64,000 nucleotides of DNA from Eulemur rufifrons (Eukaryota > Chordata > Mammalia > Primates > Lemuridae). Both the position numbers and the translations under genes were made by a program. Below the pieces are notes generated by a model. That model had not been told where the DNA came from. It was given only the letters and a program-made list of their open reading frames with translations, and did no database searches. The stretch covers positions 63,681,501-63,745,500 of the forward strand of contig NC_090983.1 in assembly GCF_041146395.1 (NCBI RefSeq). The letters are read 5' to 3'. Positions 1-13,679 of the stretch are shown here, piece after piece (the stretch's first letter is position 1; every line of letters begins with the position of its first letter).

Positions 1-2798
<2,798 letters not shown>

Positions 2799-4385
2799 CT
2801 AGGAACAAGTACAATTATTATAAATACACACAGTTTATGAGTTTAAAATTCAAGTTACATGTCATATAAACTTGATTGTTTTAAAAGAGTTTTGGAAAAA
2901 CATGTCAAGTACCCTTTTATTTGGTTATAACACAATCAAAAGACATTTGCAAATTTCAAACCTATAGAAAACAGATAAAACTTAGCACTTGTGTTAGTTT
3001 CTAATGGACATAAAGCTTAAGTCTTTCAGCAATGTTAATCTACCTGAGCCACAAAATAACTCTAATGTACCAATTAGCCCCACATTACCACAATTTGTAT
3101 GTAAAATGCTGCTGGACTAGCACAATTAACTGAAAGATCAACACAAACAGCAAATTCTCTGAGCTTGATTTTCTGCTAAAGATAGCGTGTAGATTAGGGC
3201 TATGGGATCCGCTTTGCAGATTCATAGGTATAGCGGAGGGAGAAGAGGGAAGACGACTTCTAATCCCTAGATGAAAGAGCTGTGAACAACATAGTCTGCA
3301 CTTCACCTAATGAAGTTGTTTCTTCCCTCTACACAACAACAAATTTAACACAATTGCCCCAGGTGTGAACAAACTGGTGGAGACAGGTGTAGCTAACATG
3401 AAAATACTTCCAAAATCCTGACCACTACTTTTAAAACAAATATTACTATTAGTCTTATTATAGAAGAAAGAGACTATGTTTCTCCTTAAGAATTCTATCT
3501 TCTTCCTGAAAAGAAACAAACATCTTTTGACTATAACATTTACCTGAACAAAGCAACTTACATAAAGCTCTTACCCTCAGGATGCCTACAATCTTATAAA
3601 TGTGATTCTGCCCCAATTAGAACACACAGAAAATTTCTTATTTTTCAATACTGGGCAGTCTGAGAAATTACAATGAGATGTGACTTATAATTACCAGGCC
3701 CTTTTTTGCTTAAAGTTTTCTTTTCAAGTGGTAAACTGAAATTCTCTATCCCTTTTATGCTCTTACTTACTGAAATTAAACAACTGCTTTACTCACTAAA
3801 TCCCACACTTATATGTACTCTGTCCTATTTATATGCTAAATGCTGTGGTTTTGTCTTGCTTAAAAACTCATAATTTTTACTGGAAGCATTAAGGATAAAA
3901 CATTCTAGAATAAGTTTTCTTTAAATAAAATCACACAGAAAAATTTCCTGTTTTTATTTACTTGTATGCAAAGTAGTGAGAAAAATCAAGTCCCTCAAAT
4001 TTTGTTTTTAATTACAAATGCCAGGCAATAAAGCTGAAAAAACACCAAATTCTTTATCTATTATCACCTAACATAGCTTTATTGCTTATCTTTCAAATAG
4101 GTAAGAATATTTCAGAATGAAAACTGCCAAATGAAAACTCTGCTAAAGCTAGCTAAAGTACTATTAGACCAAAGCATCTGCTGAAGTCTTCAAATAAAAC
4201 CTAATTTTAGTGAGAATTTTGTTCATTCAACTAAGAAAGTTAAGAAAGATAAAGAAAAAAGTGAGGACAATAGTAAGTTGTGAGGGGTTTTGAGGGAGTA
4301 ATACTTCAAGGTTTCAAGTTAAACAACAGGAATAGGTTCTAGTGATCTACTGCACATCATAGTAACTATAGTTAATAATAATGTA

Positions 4386-5522
4386 CAGGCAGTATCTAGG
4401 TTATGGATATTTCCTGAGAACATCCTTAGGTCGGATTTCTATGTAACTCACATCCCTGATGAACAGTGCATCTATGGTGGTAATGATAACAACAACAATA
4501 CTATAATGGCTCATATGTGAAAATAGTAGTATATGTAATACTGTAATAATAATAGTCTTGTACTGTAATAAGTTACAGAATCTATTGTGCTCTTTCTTTT
4601 AATTCAAACAAACAAAACATAAAACCAAACTCATACAAAAAGTTTAGACAGGAGAAATTTCAAAGAAGAATATTAAAGGTTAACAGTCACCTAATGTATC
4701 AATGCTAGGCTAAAATGAATGTCATGCATATTTTGATCTTCTAACCAAATCAATAATAACCTTTCTATTTCAAGAATTAATCTACTACACTGCTTAGTAA
4801 TAGCTGATGCTTTCATTGGAGCACCGCCTTTCACGTGTTCCATTATTCTCACTTTATAATTGTTCCCACAGTGAAGCCACTGAAGCCTAATGCTCTCCCA
4901 ATGAATTATGGCGTCTGGCCTCTCTTTGAAAGCATATTTCTACTTTCATTTCCATTGTCATAACCTTTCTCTCAGCTGCAGGCTCACCCAAACTAGCAGC
5001 AGACTTTCACTTTGGAGGCATGGTCATAAGGGTAAATACAGACTCACAAAATCAAATAAAAAAGTTAAGAAAAAAGTGATGCCGTGCATAAGGGACTATA
5101 TAAACAATGAGACTAGCTGCTACTGCTCACACCACACAGGTATGTCTACATGCGTGGAAGAAACTAGTTCCTGAATTATTAACACATCGACTGCCACACT
5201 AGAAAACAATTTTTTTTCCTTGGGGCCACAGTGTTTTATTACAAAAATAAAAAATGATCCTTTCTAATTTTATGAAAAATTTGTTATTCTTTATTGTTTT
5301 GTGTGTGTGAGTTATATGCAACTTGAAAAATAGTTCTCACGGCTCCCAAGGTGCGGAGACACGAGTTACACACGCTTCATGAGGCCCCAGGCTCAAAACT
5401 AGCGTGAGTTTATGTAGTAGTTAATGTGTTGATTATAAATTATCCTTATGGGGAGCCTTGGGAGCCCATTCATAAGTATGGAACACCATAAGTTGGGTCA
5501 TCCATAACCCAGGGACTGCCTG
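4386..5522. mobile_element. Tigger-like DNA transposon with TIRs, 1.14 kb
   Basis: The left end CAGGCAGTATCTAGGTTATG (4386-) and the right end, reversed, CAGGCAGTCCCTGGGTTATG form a terminal inverted repeat matching at 19 of the first 22 positions. Each end is flanked by TA (4384-4385 and 5523-5524). TA target sites and CAGGCAGTCC(C)GGGTTA-type ends are characteristic of the pogo/Tigger branch of Tc1-mariner (MER8/Tigger3-like). I see no intact transposase. A second, smaller element with its own inverted repeats lies inside it at 5183-5428. Confidence 0.75.
5183..5428. mobile_element. Nested piggyBac-like MITE (TTAA-flanked)
   Basis: Left end CACATCGACTGCCACA and right end (reversed) CACATTAACTACTACA agree at 12 of 16 positions; every difference is a transition. 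The left flank is TTAA (5179-5182) and the right flank TTGA (5429-5432), consistent with a decayed TTAA duplication. TTAA target sites point to the piggyBac superfamily (Looper/MER75-type non-autonomous elements). It sits inside the Tigger-like element, so it inserted later. The family name is uncertain. Confidence 0.5.
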
Positions 5523-5941
5523 TATTGTATATTTCAAAATAGCTAAAAGAAACTTTAGATGTTCTCACAATAAAAAAAAAGATAAATTCTTGAGATTACA
5601 GGTATGTTAGCCTGACCTGATCATTCCTATACATTTATCAAAACACCACACTGTACCTCACAAATACATACAATTATTTGTCAATTAAAAATAAACTTAA
5701 AAAAAGGTTACAATAATGAAAACTGTATTCATAAAATTATTCCTGGATCTAGAACAATTTTAAAAATTTCATATGGAGAAAGAAGTTAAACTGGTATTTT
5801 GACTGTAGTTATTAATACAGCCTTTCTCAACTTGCCAGAAAATATTTATTTAGAAAAAAGAGGGAAATAAAACATCACACCATCACCAAAATGTGTTACT
5901 GATAGAATCCAGAAACTATTTCTGCCATCAATGAAGGAAGA

Positions 5942-6052
5942 AACACTCTGTTTTATTCAACATTATATATAACCAGTACCTAGCAAAGTGCCTGGCACAC
6001 AATAAGAACTTAAGTATTGGCTGAAAGAATGAATGAATAAATTAAGGTACTA
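5942..6052 (+). repeat. L2-like 3' end
   Basis: Contains the diagnostic string AAAGTGCCTGGCACA followed by an 'ataagaactt...' run and GAATGAATGAATAAAT, the typical 3' end of L2-type LINEs. Confidence 0.6.
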
Positions 6053-6087
6053 CAACAGAAAAGAAAAATACCAACCAGTTACTCTGT

Positions 6088-6110
6088 GAGAGAGAGAGAG
6101 AGAGAGAGAG
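6088..6110. repeat. (GA)n microsatellite
   Basis: About eleven GA units, followed by GCGCGCC. Confidence 0.95.
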
Positions 6111-6399
6111 CGCGCCACATGCAAGTAGGTAAAGAGATCTTAGATTCTCTCTCACAATCTATTTTCTTCTGGTTCAGAAACATACTAGCAGAAAGCCAGG
6201 TATTAAGAGAAAATCATGCAGCTGTTTCCTTATTGTTTGAGTGCTGTTTTTGAGGCTGTAGCCAGTGATATATCCTGCTGTTCCTTTTACCCCCATTACT
6301 ACTATTTTTTGATCTAGTCAGAGACTAAATTTCCCAGATGAAAACTTGGCAAGAAGTAAAGAAGAGTTGGTACTGGTGAACTGCATCCAGAGAGGGAAG

Positions 6400-9350
6400 G
6401 AGGGAAAAGGGGAGACAACCCACATAATACACTGACTATGGGACAAGATGTTAAGGACCTCGACTAACAGTGAATATCTGAAGCTGTTGTTTTTCTACAC
6501 GCTCACCCATTCAGAATAGCACACAACCAGGCAATAAACACACCACTAAAGACACTGGAAACTGAGGTCAGAGAGGTATATAAGAACACGTACAGCTACA
6601 GATCAGAGATGACCCATTAACCCTCTAAGAAAAGAAAAATGTGGGGCTGTGGACAATCTACATGCATTATCTTTTGGCAGACACTCCTGGGGAACAGCAT
6701 TTTGATGATTCAAAGAGAAGAATGCCATATAAAAATAGGAATCATGAACAAAATTTTAGAAAACTACTTGACATCAGTAGACTATAAGGTTTCTTATAGT
6801 TGAAATAGAAAGTCAGAGGACAGAACAAGATGAAAAGATGAAAAATAATTTAGAATTAAAATCACACTGAGAGAAACGGGTAAAAACATTATGACAAATT
6901 TAATTCAGTGATACAGAATACAAACTTTAAAAGACATCCCAGAATAGGGAAAAAAAAAAGTTAGAAATGAAAACTTTCAGAAATATAATGAAACTAGAGG
7001 ACAAAGAAAGGAGCTCTAGCTAAAAAATACAGTTGTTCCTAAGGATAAAATAAGAAATGGAAAGAATCAGTAAGTAAAGACAAAGCTGAATAAAATTTTC
7101 TTGAATTTAACGAAAAGCTCAACTTTTGGATCATCATATGTCAAGCAATAATCAATGAATATCAATGAATAATGTACTATATCTTAAAAAATCTTAGCTA
7201 AATCTTAATTACAGGGATAAAGCAAAACATCTAAAACCATACAAGTAGGAAAATCAAATAGCCTGCAGAGAATAAAATGCAACATAAGTTGACTTGGGAT
7301 TTCTTTGCACACTAAATGGCAAACAACAATGAAGACAGTTTCAGAGTTTTCAGAGAGAAACTGAGTCAAAATTTAATTTTATACTCAATTTTTTAAAATG
7401 TCTGAAGGTCCACAGATACGTGACTAAATATGCAAGGGCTCAGAAAATGTTTCCATAAATCCTCCTTGAAAGAACTTCTTGAATAAATGACCCAGTTCAG
7501 CATCTCGCCCACCCCCCAAAAAAATTAGAAGCTAAGCAATGGAAAAGCCAATGTATTTTTAAAAATCTGTTAAGATCACTGAACACAATTAAAAACAGAG
7601 ACAGAGCTAAATAACACAAATAACCAGGGTCTAAACTCATAATTATTATCCAAGTAACTAAGCATTGACTTTGACTGTTCTGGAAATGTAGATTAAATAG
7701 TTTTTTGAACTCAAGTTTAAAGTAACCACCATAAATATTAAAACACAATGTACACCTTACCAAGTTAATGGAGAAGAAAAATCAAACACAACATTGACAA
7801 TAAAACAACAGTAGAAAACCTTTCAAGAAAGAAGAAAAACAAGAATATCAACCTATACAACATCAAATATAGTGGTTATAAAAATGTATAAACGGATTAA
7901 AGTCCTTTGTTAAAAGATAAAAGCCTCCGATAATGGGTTTAAAGTAGAAATTCATGTATATGCTGCTTAAAAGTAACAATTAAAACAAAAAAAATTGAGC
8001 AAGGTTTGTCAAAGAGATCTACATTTCTTCTGTAAAAGAAGCCACAATGGTCACTATGGTTCACTCATCTTGCTTTTCTTCAGTGATGTATTACATTAAT
8101 ATTTTCCAGTGTTAAATCACCTTTGTACTTCTGGATTAATTTTTTATGTTTTATTTACTACAATTTTACTCATGGTTTTTGTTTCTCATGAGTAAGACTG
8201 GTCTTGCATTTTCTTGTTTCTGTTAAATTTGTCAGGTTTTGATATCATTATGCTAGATTTATAAAATACACTGGAAAATTTTACAAGTTTTCCAATTACA
8301 CATTTTTCCATTTTCTATGTTCTAATAATATGTGTGTGAATAAAAAATTATCCGTATCTTTAAAATTTGGAAGAGTTCATTATTAAAACATCTGGCTCCG
8401 AGGCTGTTTGTGGAGCTAATTTTTATAACTTTGAGTGGTATTAATAAATTCAGGTTATCTATATCTTGAGACTAGATGGATTATATTGTTGCAGAAAGTT
8501 TCATTTCATTTAGATTTCAAAGTTATCAGCACAGCATTGAACATATTCTATTTTAATTTCTCATTTTTTCTTTTTTAATACTGCAAGCATTTAAAACTAA
8601 ATTTGCTTCTCCATATCATGTTATAGCACCACCCAGATGGATTAAAGAGTTATATTTTTTCAAAAAGCAATGCATAACAAAAACTATGCTAAAAATAATT
8701 GGTGAATGTCTATATGATCTGGGTAAAGAAACACATTTTAGGTACAAACTCAACTGAACAAATAAAGGAACACAAAACTAACTATAATCTAAAATTTATG
8801 AATACTGAAAAAGTTAAAAAGCAGAACAAAACACCCTGAAAATAATAGCTTTCCCATTTATGACAAAAAGTCAATACACTGTAAATTTTAAAATACTAAA
8901 ACTACAATGGAAACATGGCAAAGAATATAGAGAGACTAATTACATAAGAAATACACGATGAAATAAATATGAAAAATGTTCAACCTCCCTAGTTAACCTT
9001 CTTTAATTAAAGAAATGCCAATTAACACATTAAGACATTGTGGGGGTTTTTTTCCCTACCAAATAAGCTTTACAATGCCCAATTTTAGAGAAGGTACAAG
9101 GAGAAAAAAAAAAAAAAAAACACTATCAGCACCATTGGTGGGAATATAAAGTGGTATTAATATAATCTATCAGAAAAGCAACTCAGCAATGTATATCAAG
9201 AGCCTTACAACTACACAAACTTTTTGACCTACTCTTTCTCTCCTAGAAATTATTTAAGTAAATAAGCAAAGATGTTTGCAGGAACCAGAACACTCAAAGA
9301 CAATTCTTTTAACAATGTAGATAACTTAACCTATAATTTAAAAACATTGT
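6400..9350. mobile_element. L1/HAL1-derived mosaic
   Basis: Adenine-rich plus-strand text between about 6.4 and 8.0 kb resembles the ORF1 part of old L1/HAL1 elements. The stretch 8030-8600 resembles the complement of L1 ORF2, so it is minus-oriented. From about 8.6 to 9.35 kb the text resembles a plus-oriented HAL1/L1 3' region ('...caaagatgtttgcaggaacc...'). The borders are approximate and the pieces need RepeatMasker to separate. No open frame survives. Confidence 0.5.
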
Positions 9351-9420
9351 TGAAACCCCCTTTCTCTGGGATCTGTATGGCTCCAGCCATCTTAACCAGC
9401 AATATAACCTTAAGTTAAAA

Positions 9421-9497
9421 GTAAGTATCTTAACCTGCTACTACACTGAATATTTTAACCTAAATCTTGAAGGAACCCTCCCCTAACTTAAAAAGAA
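9421..9497. repeat. Left arm of 78-bp inverted repeat
   Basis: Its reverse complement matches 10322-10399 with about eight differences, including one single-base indel. It lies immediately upstream of the 5' break of an L1 fragment. See the matching right arm. Confidence 0.9.
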
Positions 9498-9980
9498 TGA
9501 GGTGATATTGTAGAGAAAAAGGAAACCCTTGTACACTGTTGGTGAGAATGTAAACTGGTACAGCCATTATGGAAAACAGTATGGAAGTTCCTCAAAAAAT
9601 TAAAAAATAGAACTACCATATGATCCAGCAATTCCTCTTCTGGGTATACACCCAAAGGAGAAATCAGTGCCATGCAAAGATATCTGCACTCCCATGCTCA
9701 CTGCAGCATTCCCAATAGCCAAGATATGGAAATAACCTAAGTGTCTGCTGATAGATGAATGGATAAAAAAATTCCATTCTTTAAATAAAGTGTGTATATA
9801 TATATATTTATGTATATATATGCAATGCAATATTATTCAGCCATAAAAAGGAAATCCTGCCATTTATGACAACATAGATAAACCTCAAGGGCACTATGCT
9901 AAGTGAAATAAGACAGAAAAAGACACATACTTCACTTATAGGTGGAATCTAAAAAAGTTCAACTCACAGAAACAGTAAGT

Positions 9981-10264
9981 AGGACAGCGCAGTGGCTCAC
10001 TACCAGCACTTTGGGAGGCTGAGGCAGAAGGATCACTTGATGCCAAGAGTTCAAGACCAGCCTAGGCAACATAGCGAGACCCCTGTCTCTACAAAAAATT
10101 TTAAAAATTAGCTGGGTGTGGTAGCAAGTGCCTGTAGTCCCAGCTACTGAGCAGGCTAAGGCAGGAGGATTGCTTGAGCCTTGGAGTCAGAGGTTGTAAT
10201 GAGCTATGATTGCGCCACTGCACTCCAGCTTGGGCAACAAAGCAAGACCCTGTCTCAAAAAAAG
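9981..10264 (+). mobile_element. Alu (AluJ-like)
   Basis: Dimeric Alu with the middle ACAAAAAATTTTAAAAATTAG linker of old AluJ-type copies and the ending ...GCAAGACCCTGTCTC plus A-tail. It is inserted in the L1 3' untranslated region. Confidence 0.9.
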
Positions 10265-10321
10265 GGGGCAAGGGGGGAGAAAAGAACAAGAAAGTGAAAT
10301 GTAGAACAGAACACTGCCTCT

Positions 10322-10399
10322 TTCTTTTTAAGTTAGGGGAGGGTTCCTTCAGGATTGTAAGTTAAAATATTCAGTATAGTAGCAGGTTAAGGTACTTAC
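10322..10399. repeat. Right arm of 78-bp inverted repeat
   Basis: Reverse complement of 9421-9497 with about eight differences. It interrupts the L1 3' untranslated text, whereas the left arm lies outside the L1. Confidence 0.9.
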
Positions 10400-10646
10400 C
10401 AGAGGCAGGGGGATGGGGAAAGGCGAGATGCGGGTCAAAGGGTATAAACTTTTGGTTATAAGATGGATAAGTTTGGGGGATCTAATATACAGCATGGTAA
10501 AGTGACATGTGTATACTAACTTGACTGTCATGATTTCACAAAATATATGTATATCAAATCATCACATTGTACATCAAACAGTTTTGTCAATTATACCTCA
10601 ATAAAGCTGAGGAGGGAAAAAAAAGAAAACTAAGAAAAAAGAGCAT

Positions 10647-11032
10647 GGCTGGGCATGGTGGCGCATGCCTGTAATCCTAGCACTCTGGGAGGCCGAGGCG
10701 GGAGGATCGTTTGAGCTCAGGAGTTCGAGACCAGCCTGAGCAAGAGTGAGACCCTATCTCTACTAAAAAAATTGAAAGAAATTATCTGGACAACTAAAAA
10801 TATATATAGAAAAAATTACCCAGGCATGGTGGCGCATGCCTGTAGTCCCAGCTACTCTGGAGGCTGAGGTAGTAGGATTGCTTGTGCCCAGGAGTTTGAG
10901 GTTGCTGTGAGCTAGGCTGATGCCATGGCACTCTAGCCCAGGCAACCGAGCGAGACTCTGTCTCAAAAATAAATAAATAAATAAATAAATAATAAAAAAA
11001 CAAAAACAAAAACAAAAAAAGAAAGAAAGAAA
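10647..11032 (+). mobile_element. Alu (strepsirrhine type)
   Basis: Starts GGCTGGGCATGGTGGCGCAT and carries the 'gaaagaaattatctggacaactaaaa' linker and the GCTAGGCTGATGCCATGGCA right arm. It ends in a long (AAAT)n/(AAAAC)n tail. Target duplication GAAAAAAGAGCAT occurs on both sides. Confidence 0.95.
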
Positions 11033-11409
11033 GAAAAAAGAGCATGGCTGGCAAGTACATTCACATGAAGGCAGATTTCTCTCCCTTCCTGGAAGCTATG
11101 ATAACAAGAGGTAAATTAGGAATGAACCTATACAACAACCAGGTAAGCGTCTGTTTACCAGTGCAAAGTATTCTAGAACACTCAAGGATACAGCCTTTTT
11201 TGGGCCAATTCTTGACTCTAGTAAGGGATTCTACTTCAGAGAGTTCTTCATTCTCAATATTTGAGGTACCCAGGATAGGAACATGACTTAAAGTCATGAT
11301 ATATACGAAATGTTCAAAAGAACTTGATGAAGTTTGGAAAAGACAAGACTCAAGGTATATCTCTCTTTAAATACCTAAAAAGTTGCCTGATAAACAAAGT
11401 TTAGACTAA

Positions 11410-11578
11410 CAGTTCTCAAGGTACAGTCCCTGAACCAGTCCAGTCAGCATTACCTGGGAACTTGTTAGCAATACTTACTCTTAATTGAATCAGAAATTCT
11501 GAGAGCAGAATCCAGAAATCTGAGTTTTAAAAAGTCTTCCAGGTGATTCTGATGCTCACTAATGTTTGAGAACTACTG
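11410..11578 (-). mobile_element. MER5A-like hAT element
   Basis: Starts CAGTTCTCAAGGTACAG and ends TTTGAGAACTACTG, giving hAT-type inverted ends. The internal text 'cattacctgggaacttgttag' and 'ccaggtgattctgatgctc' matches MER5A-type elements in the minus orientation. Confidence 0.7.
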
Positions 11579-13335
11579 ATATGGGCTATACAGTGTAGAG
11601 AACGATGAGCTAATGGGAAGAAGCTATGGGATAGTGAATTTGGGTTCAATATACGAAAAATCTTGTATTTGTTGAAGCTATCTAAAGAAGAGTTAAAGTT
11701 AATAGTTCCCTGTAATTGGAGTTAATCTAACATAGCTATTCTAGTTGGTTAAAATGTTATAAAAAGGGTTCAATCAATGACTGATTAAGTCAGACAATAT
11801 TTTTAGGTTCTCTCCTAATTTACTATCAGTCATCATATTGTCTCCTAAGGGAGACAGCCCAAATTCAATGTCTTCAAAAATGAAACTCATCATTTTTCTC
11901 TACAAATTAACCTGTCCAACTTATCATTCTAATTAATATCTTGAGTCTCAAGCTAGAAATCTAGGCAAAAATTTTATTAACTTTCCCCTTCACTCCTTAT
12001 ATTCCATATACCACCAAGTTTTATCAATTCTTTGTTATTCTGCAGTGTGGCAGAGATTTTTTAAAAATCTCTGTTTTTTAAAAAAATATATTTATTTTTG
12101 AGAAATGAGTTGTAAGAAAATATCATCTAAAGAGTTCACTCCTAGGCAACTAAGTTTGGAACATACTGTATATCCACTTTACCACCAAAAATGTATGTTA
12201 TATGTTAGAATATAAAAGGCTTTAAGAAAAATCCTAGGGTGGAAAAAATCTGTTTATCTTTGTTTAACTTAAAGTTTTCCAAATCATTACGTGAGCCACA
12301 CAGTCCCATCAGAGAAAATCTGGAGTTTCTTTTTCAGGCTCTGAAACAATATATCATTTTTATCAAATGTGTGGCAGAGATCAATCCCAGGCCACAAATA
12401 ATACTTAAGTATTGACCATGTGCCTAGCACTTCAGCGGTGTGGTTAAACAAAGCCTTCAAGAAGCTTGTGAGGTACTCAAAATATACACTGCCATAGATC
12501 AGAAAGCTAAACAGTATTATCATCAGGACTAAAATGCAATTTCTGACTTCTAGTAATATGCTTTTTCTACTACAGCATACCATCCCATTTTCACATGCCC
12601 AGATCTACTTTCATTCTGGGAGCTTATTTCATTTCCATTGTTTATAATTTTAGAATCTTCTGCCACCTGGAGCCATTTCCTATTGACTATATATGTGTAA
12701 GCATATAAAATTAAAATTTGAGTATAACTTTGAGGTATTTTAAAGAAGGGAGTTAATGTAAAAAACAAAAACAGGACACTAATTCATTACAGAAGCAGAG
12801 GTCTCAAATATGAAGAATTTTCAAGATACTTCAAGTACTAGATGGTTATGCTCTAGGCAAATAAAGATATTGAGGTATAGCTCTATTTTCAATATTTAAA
12901 AACTTAAGGAAAAAAAAGTATGCGTCAAGAGAATCCAAAAGGGGAAATATACAGAGTAAGAGAGGTCAGGATAATGAAGTGGTAATAGCCACAGAGGCAG
13001 AACCTTAGCCTTGGGAGGTGCTACTCAGTGGAACAGACACAGCTGATGGTTTTTTATCTCTTACCCACAAAAAATTTCCAAGTCCCTTTAACTATCCTTA
13101 CCCTCAAATCTCATATTTCCAATCCTATGACTTTAATGAGAAACAAAAGATTTCACAAGTAGAAACTGATACAAACTGTTTTCTCAAGTGAGACTTAAGT
13201 TAACTAATGTTAGGCTATGTTTACTGTTTACATTCAACTAAAATGGACATATGTGGACAAATTATACATGTCCCAGACATATGACTAAAGAAGACCTGAA
13301 AAAATTTACAGACTATAAATCATTTCACTCATCTT

Positions 13336-13647
13336 GGCCGGGAGCTGTGGCTCATGCCTAATAATCCTAGCACTCTGGGAGGCGGAGGCAGGAGAATGGT
13401 TTGAGCTCAGGAGTTGAGACCAGCCTGAGCAAGAGCGAGACCCTGTCTCTACTAAAAATAGAAAGAAATTAGCTGGTCAACCAAAAATACATAGAAAAAA
13501 TTAGCCGGGCATGGTGGCGCATGCCTGTAGTCCCAGCTACTCAGGAAGCTGAGGCAGGAAGATTGCTTAAGCCCAGGAGTTTGAGGTTGCTGTGAGCTAG
13601 GCTGATGCCACTGCACTCTAGCCCAGGCAACAGAGTGAGATTGTCTC

Positions 13648-13675
<28 letters not shown>
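13336..13675 (+). mobile_element. Alu (strepsirrhine type)
   Basis: Full dimer from GGCCGGGAGCTGTGG to an A-run of about 28. The linker reads 'agaaagaaattagctggtcaacc...' and the right arm GAGCTAGGCTGATGCCACTG. Confidence 0.95.

Positions 13676-13679
<4 letters not shown>

Larger units (their letters stand above)
9498..10620 (+). mobile_element. L1 3' end, interrupted by an Alu and an inverted segment
   Basis: From about 9510 the text follows the usual L1 ORF2 tail (GTACACTGTTGGTGAGAATG, then 'ccagcaattcctcttctgggtatacaccc'). The 3' untranslated part resumes at about 10400 ('ccagaggcagggggatgggg') and ends with CAATAAAGCTG and an A-rich tail near 10615. Between lie a plus-strand Alu (9981-10264) and the 78-bp inverted segment 10322-10399. 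Confidence 0.8.
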
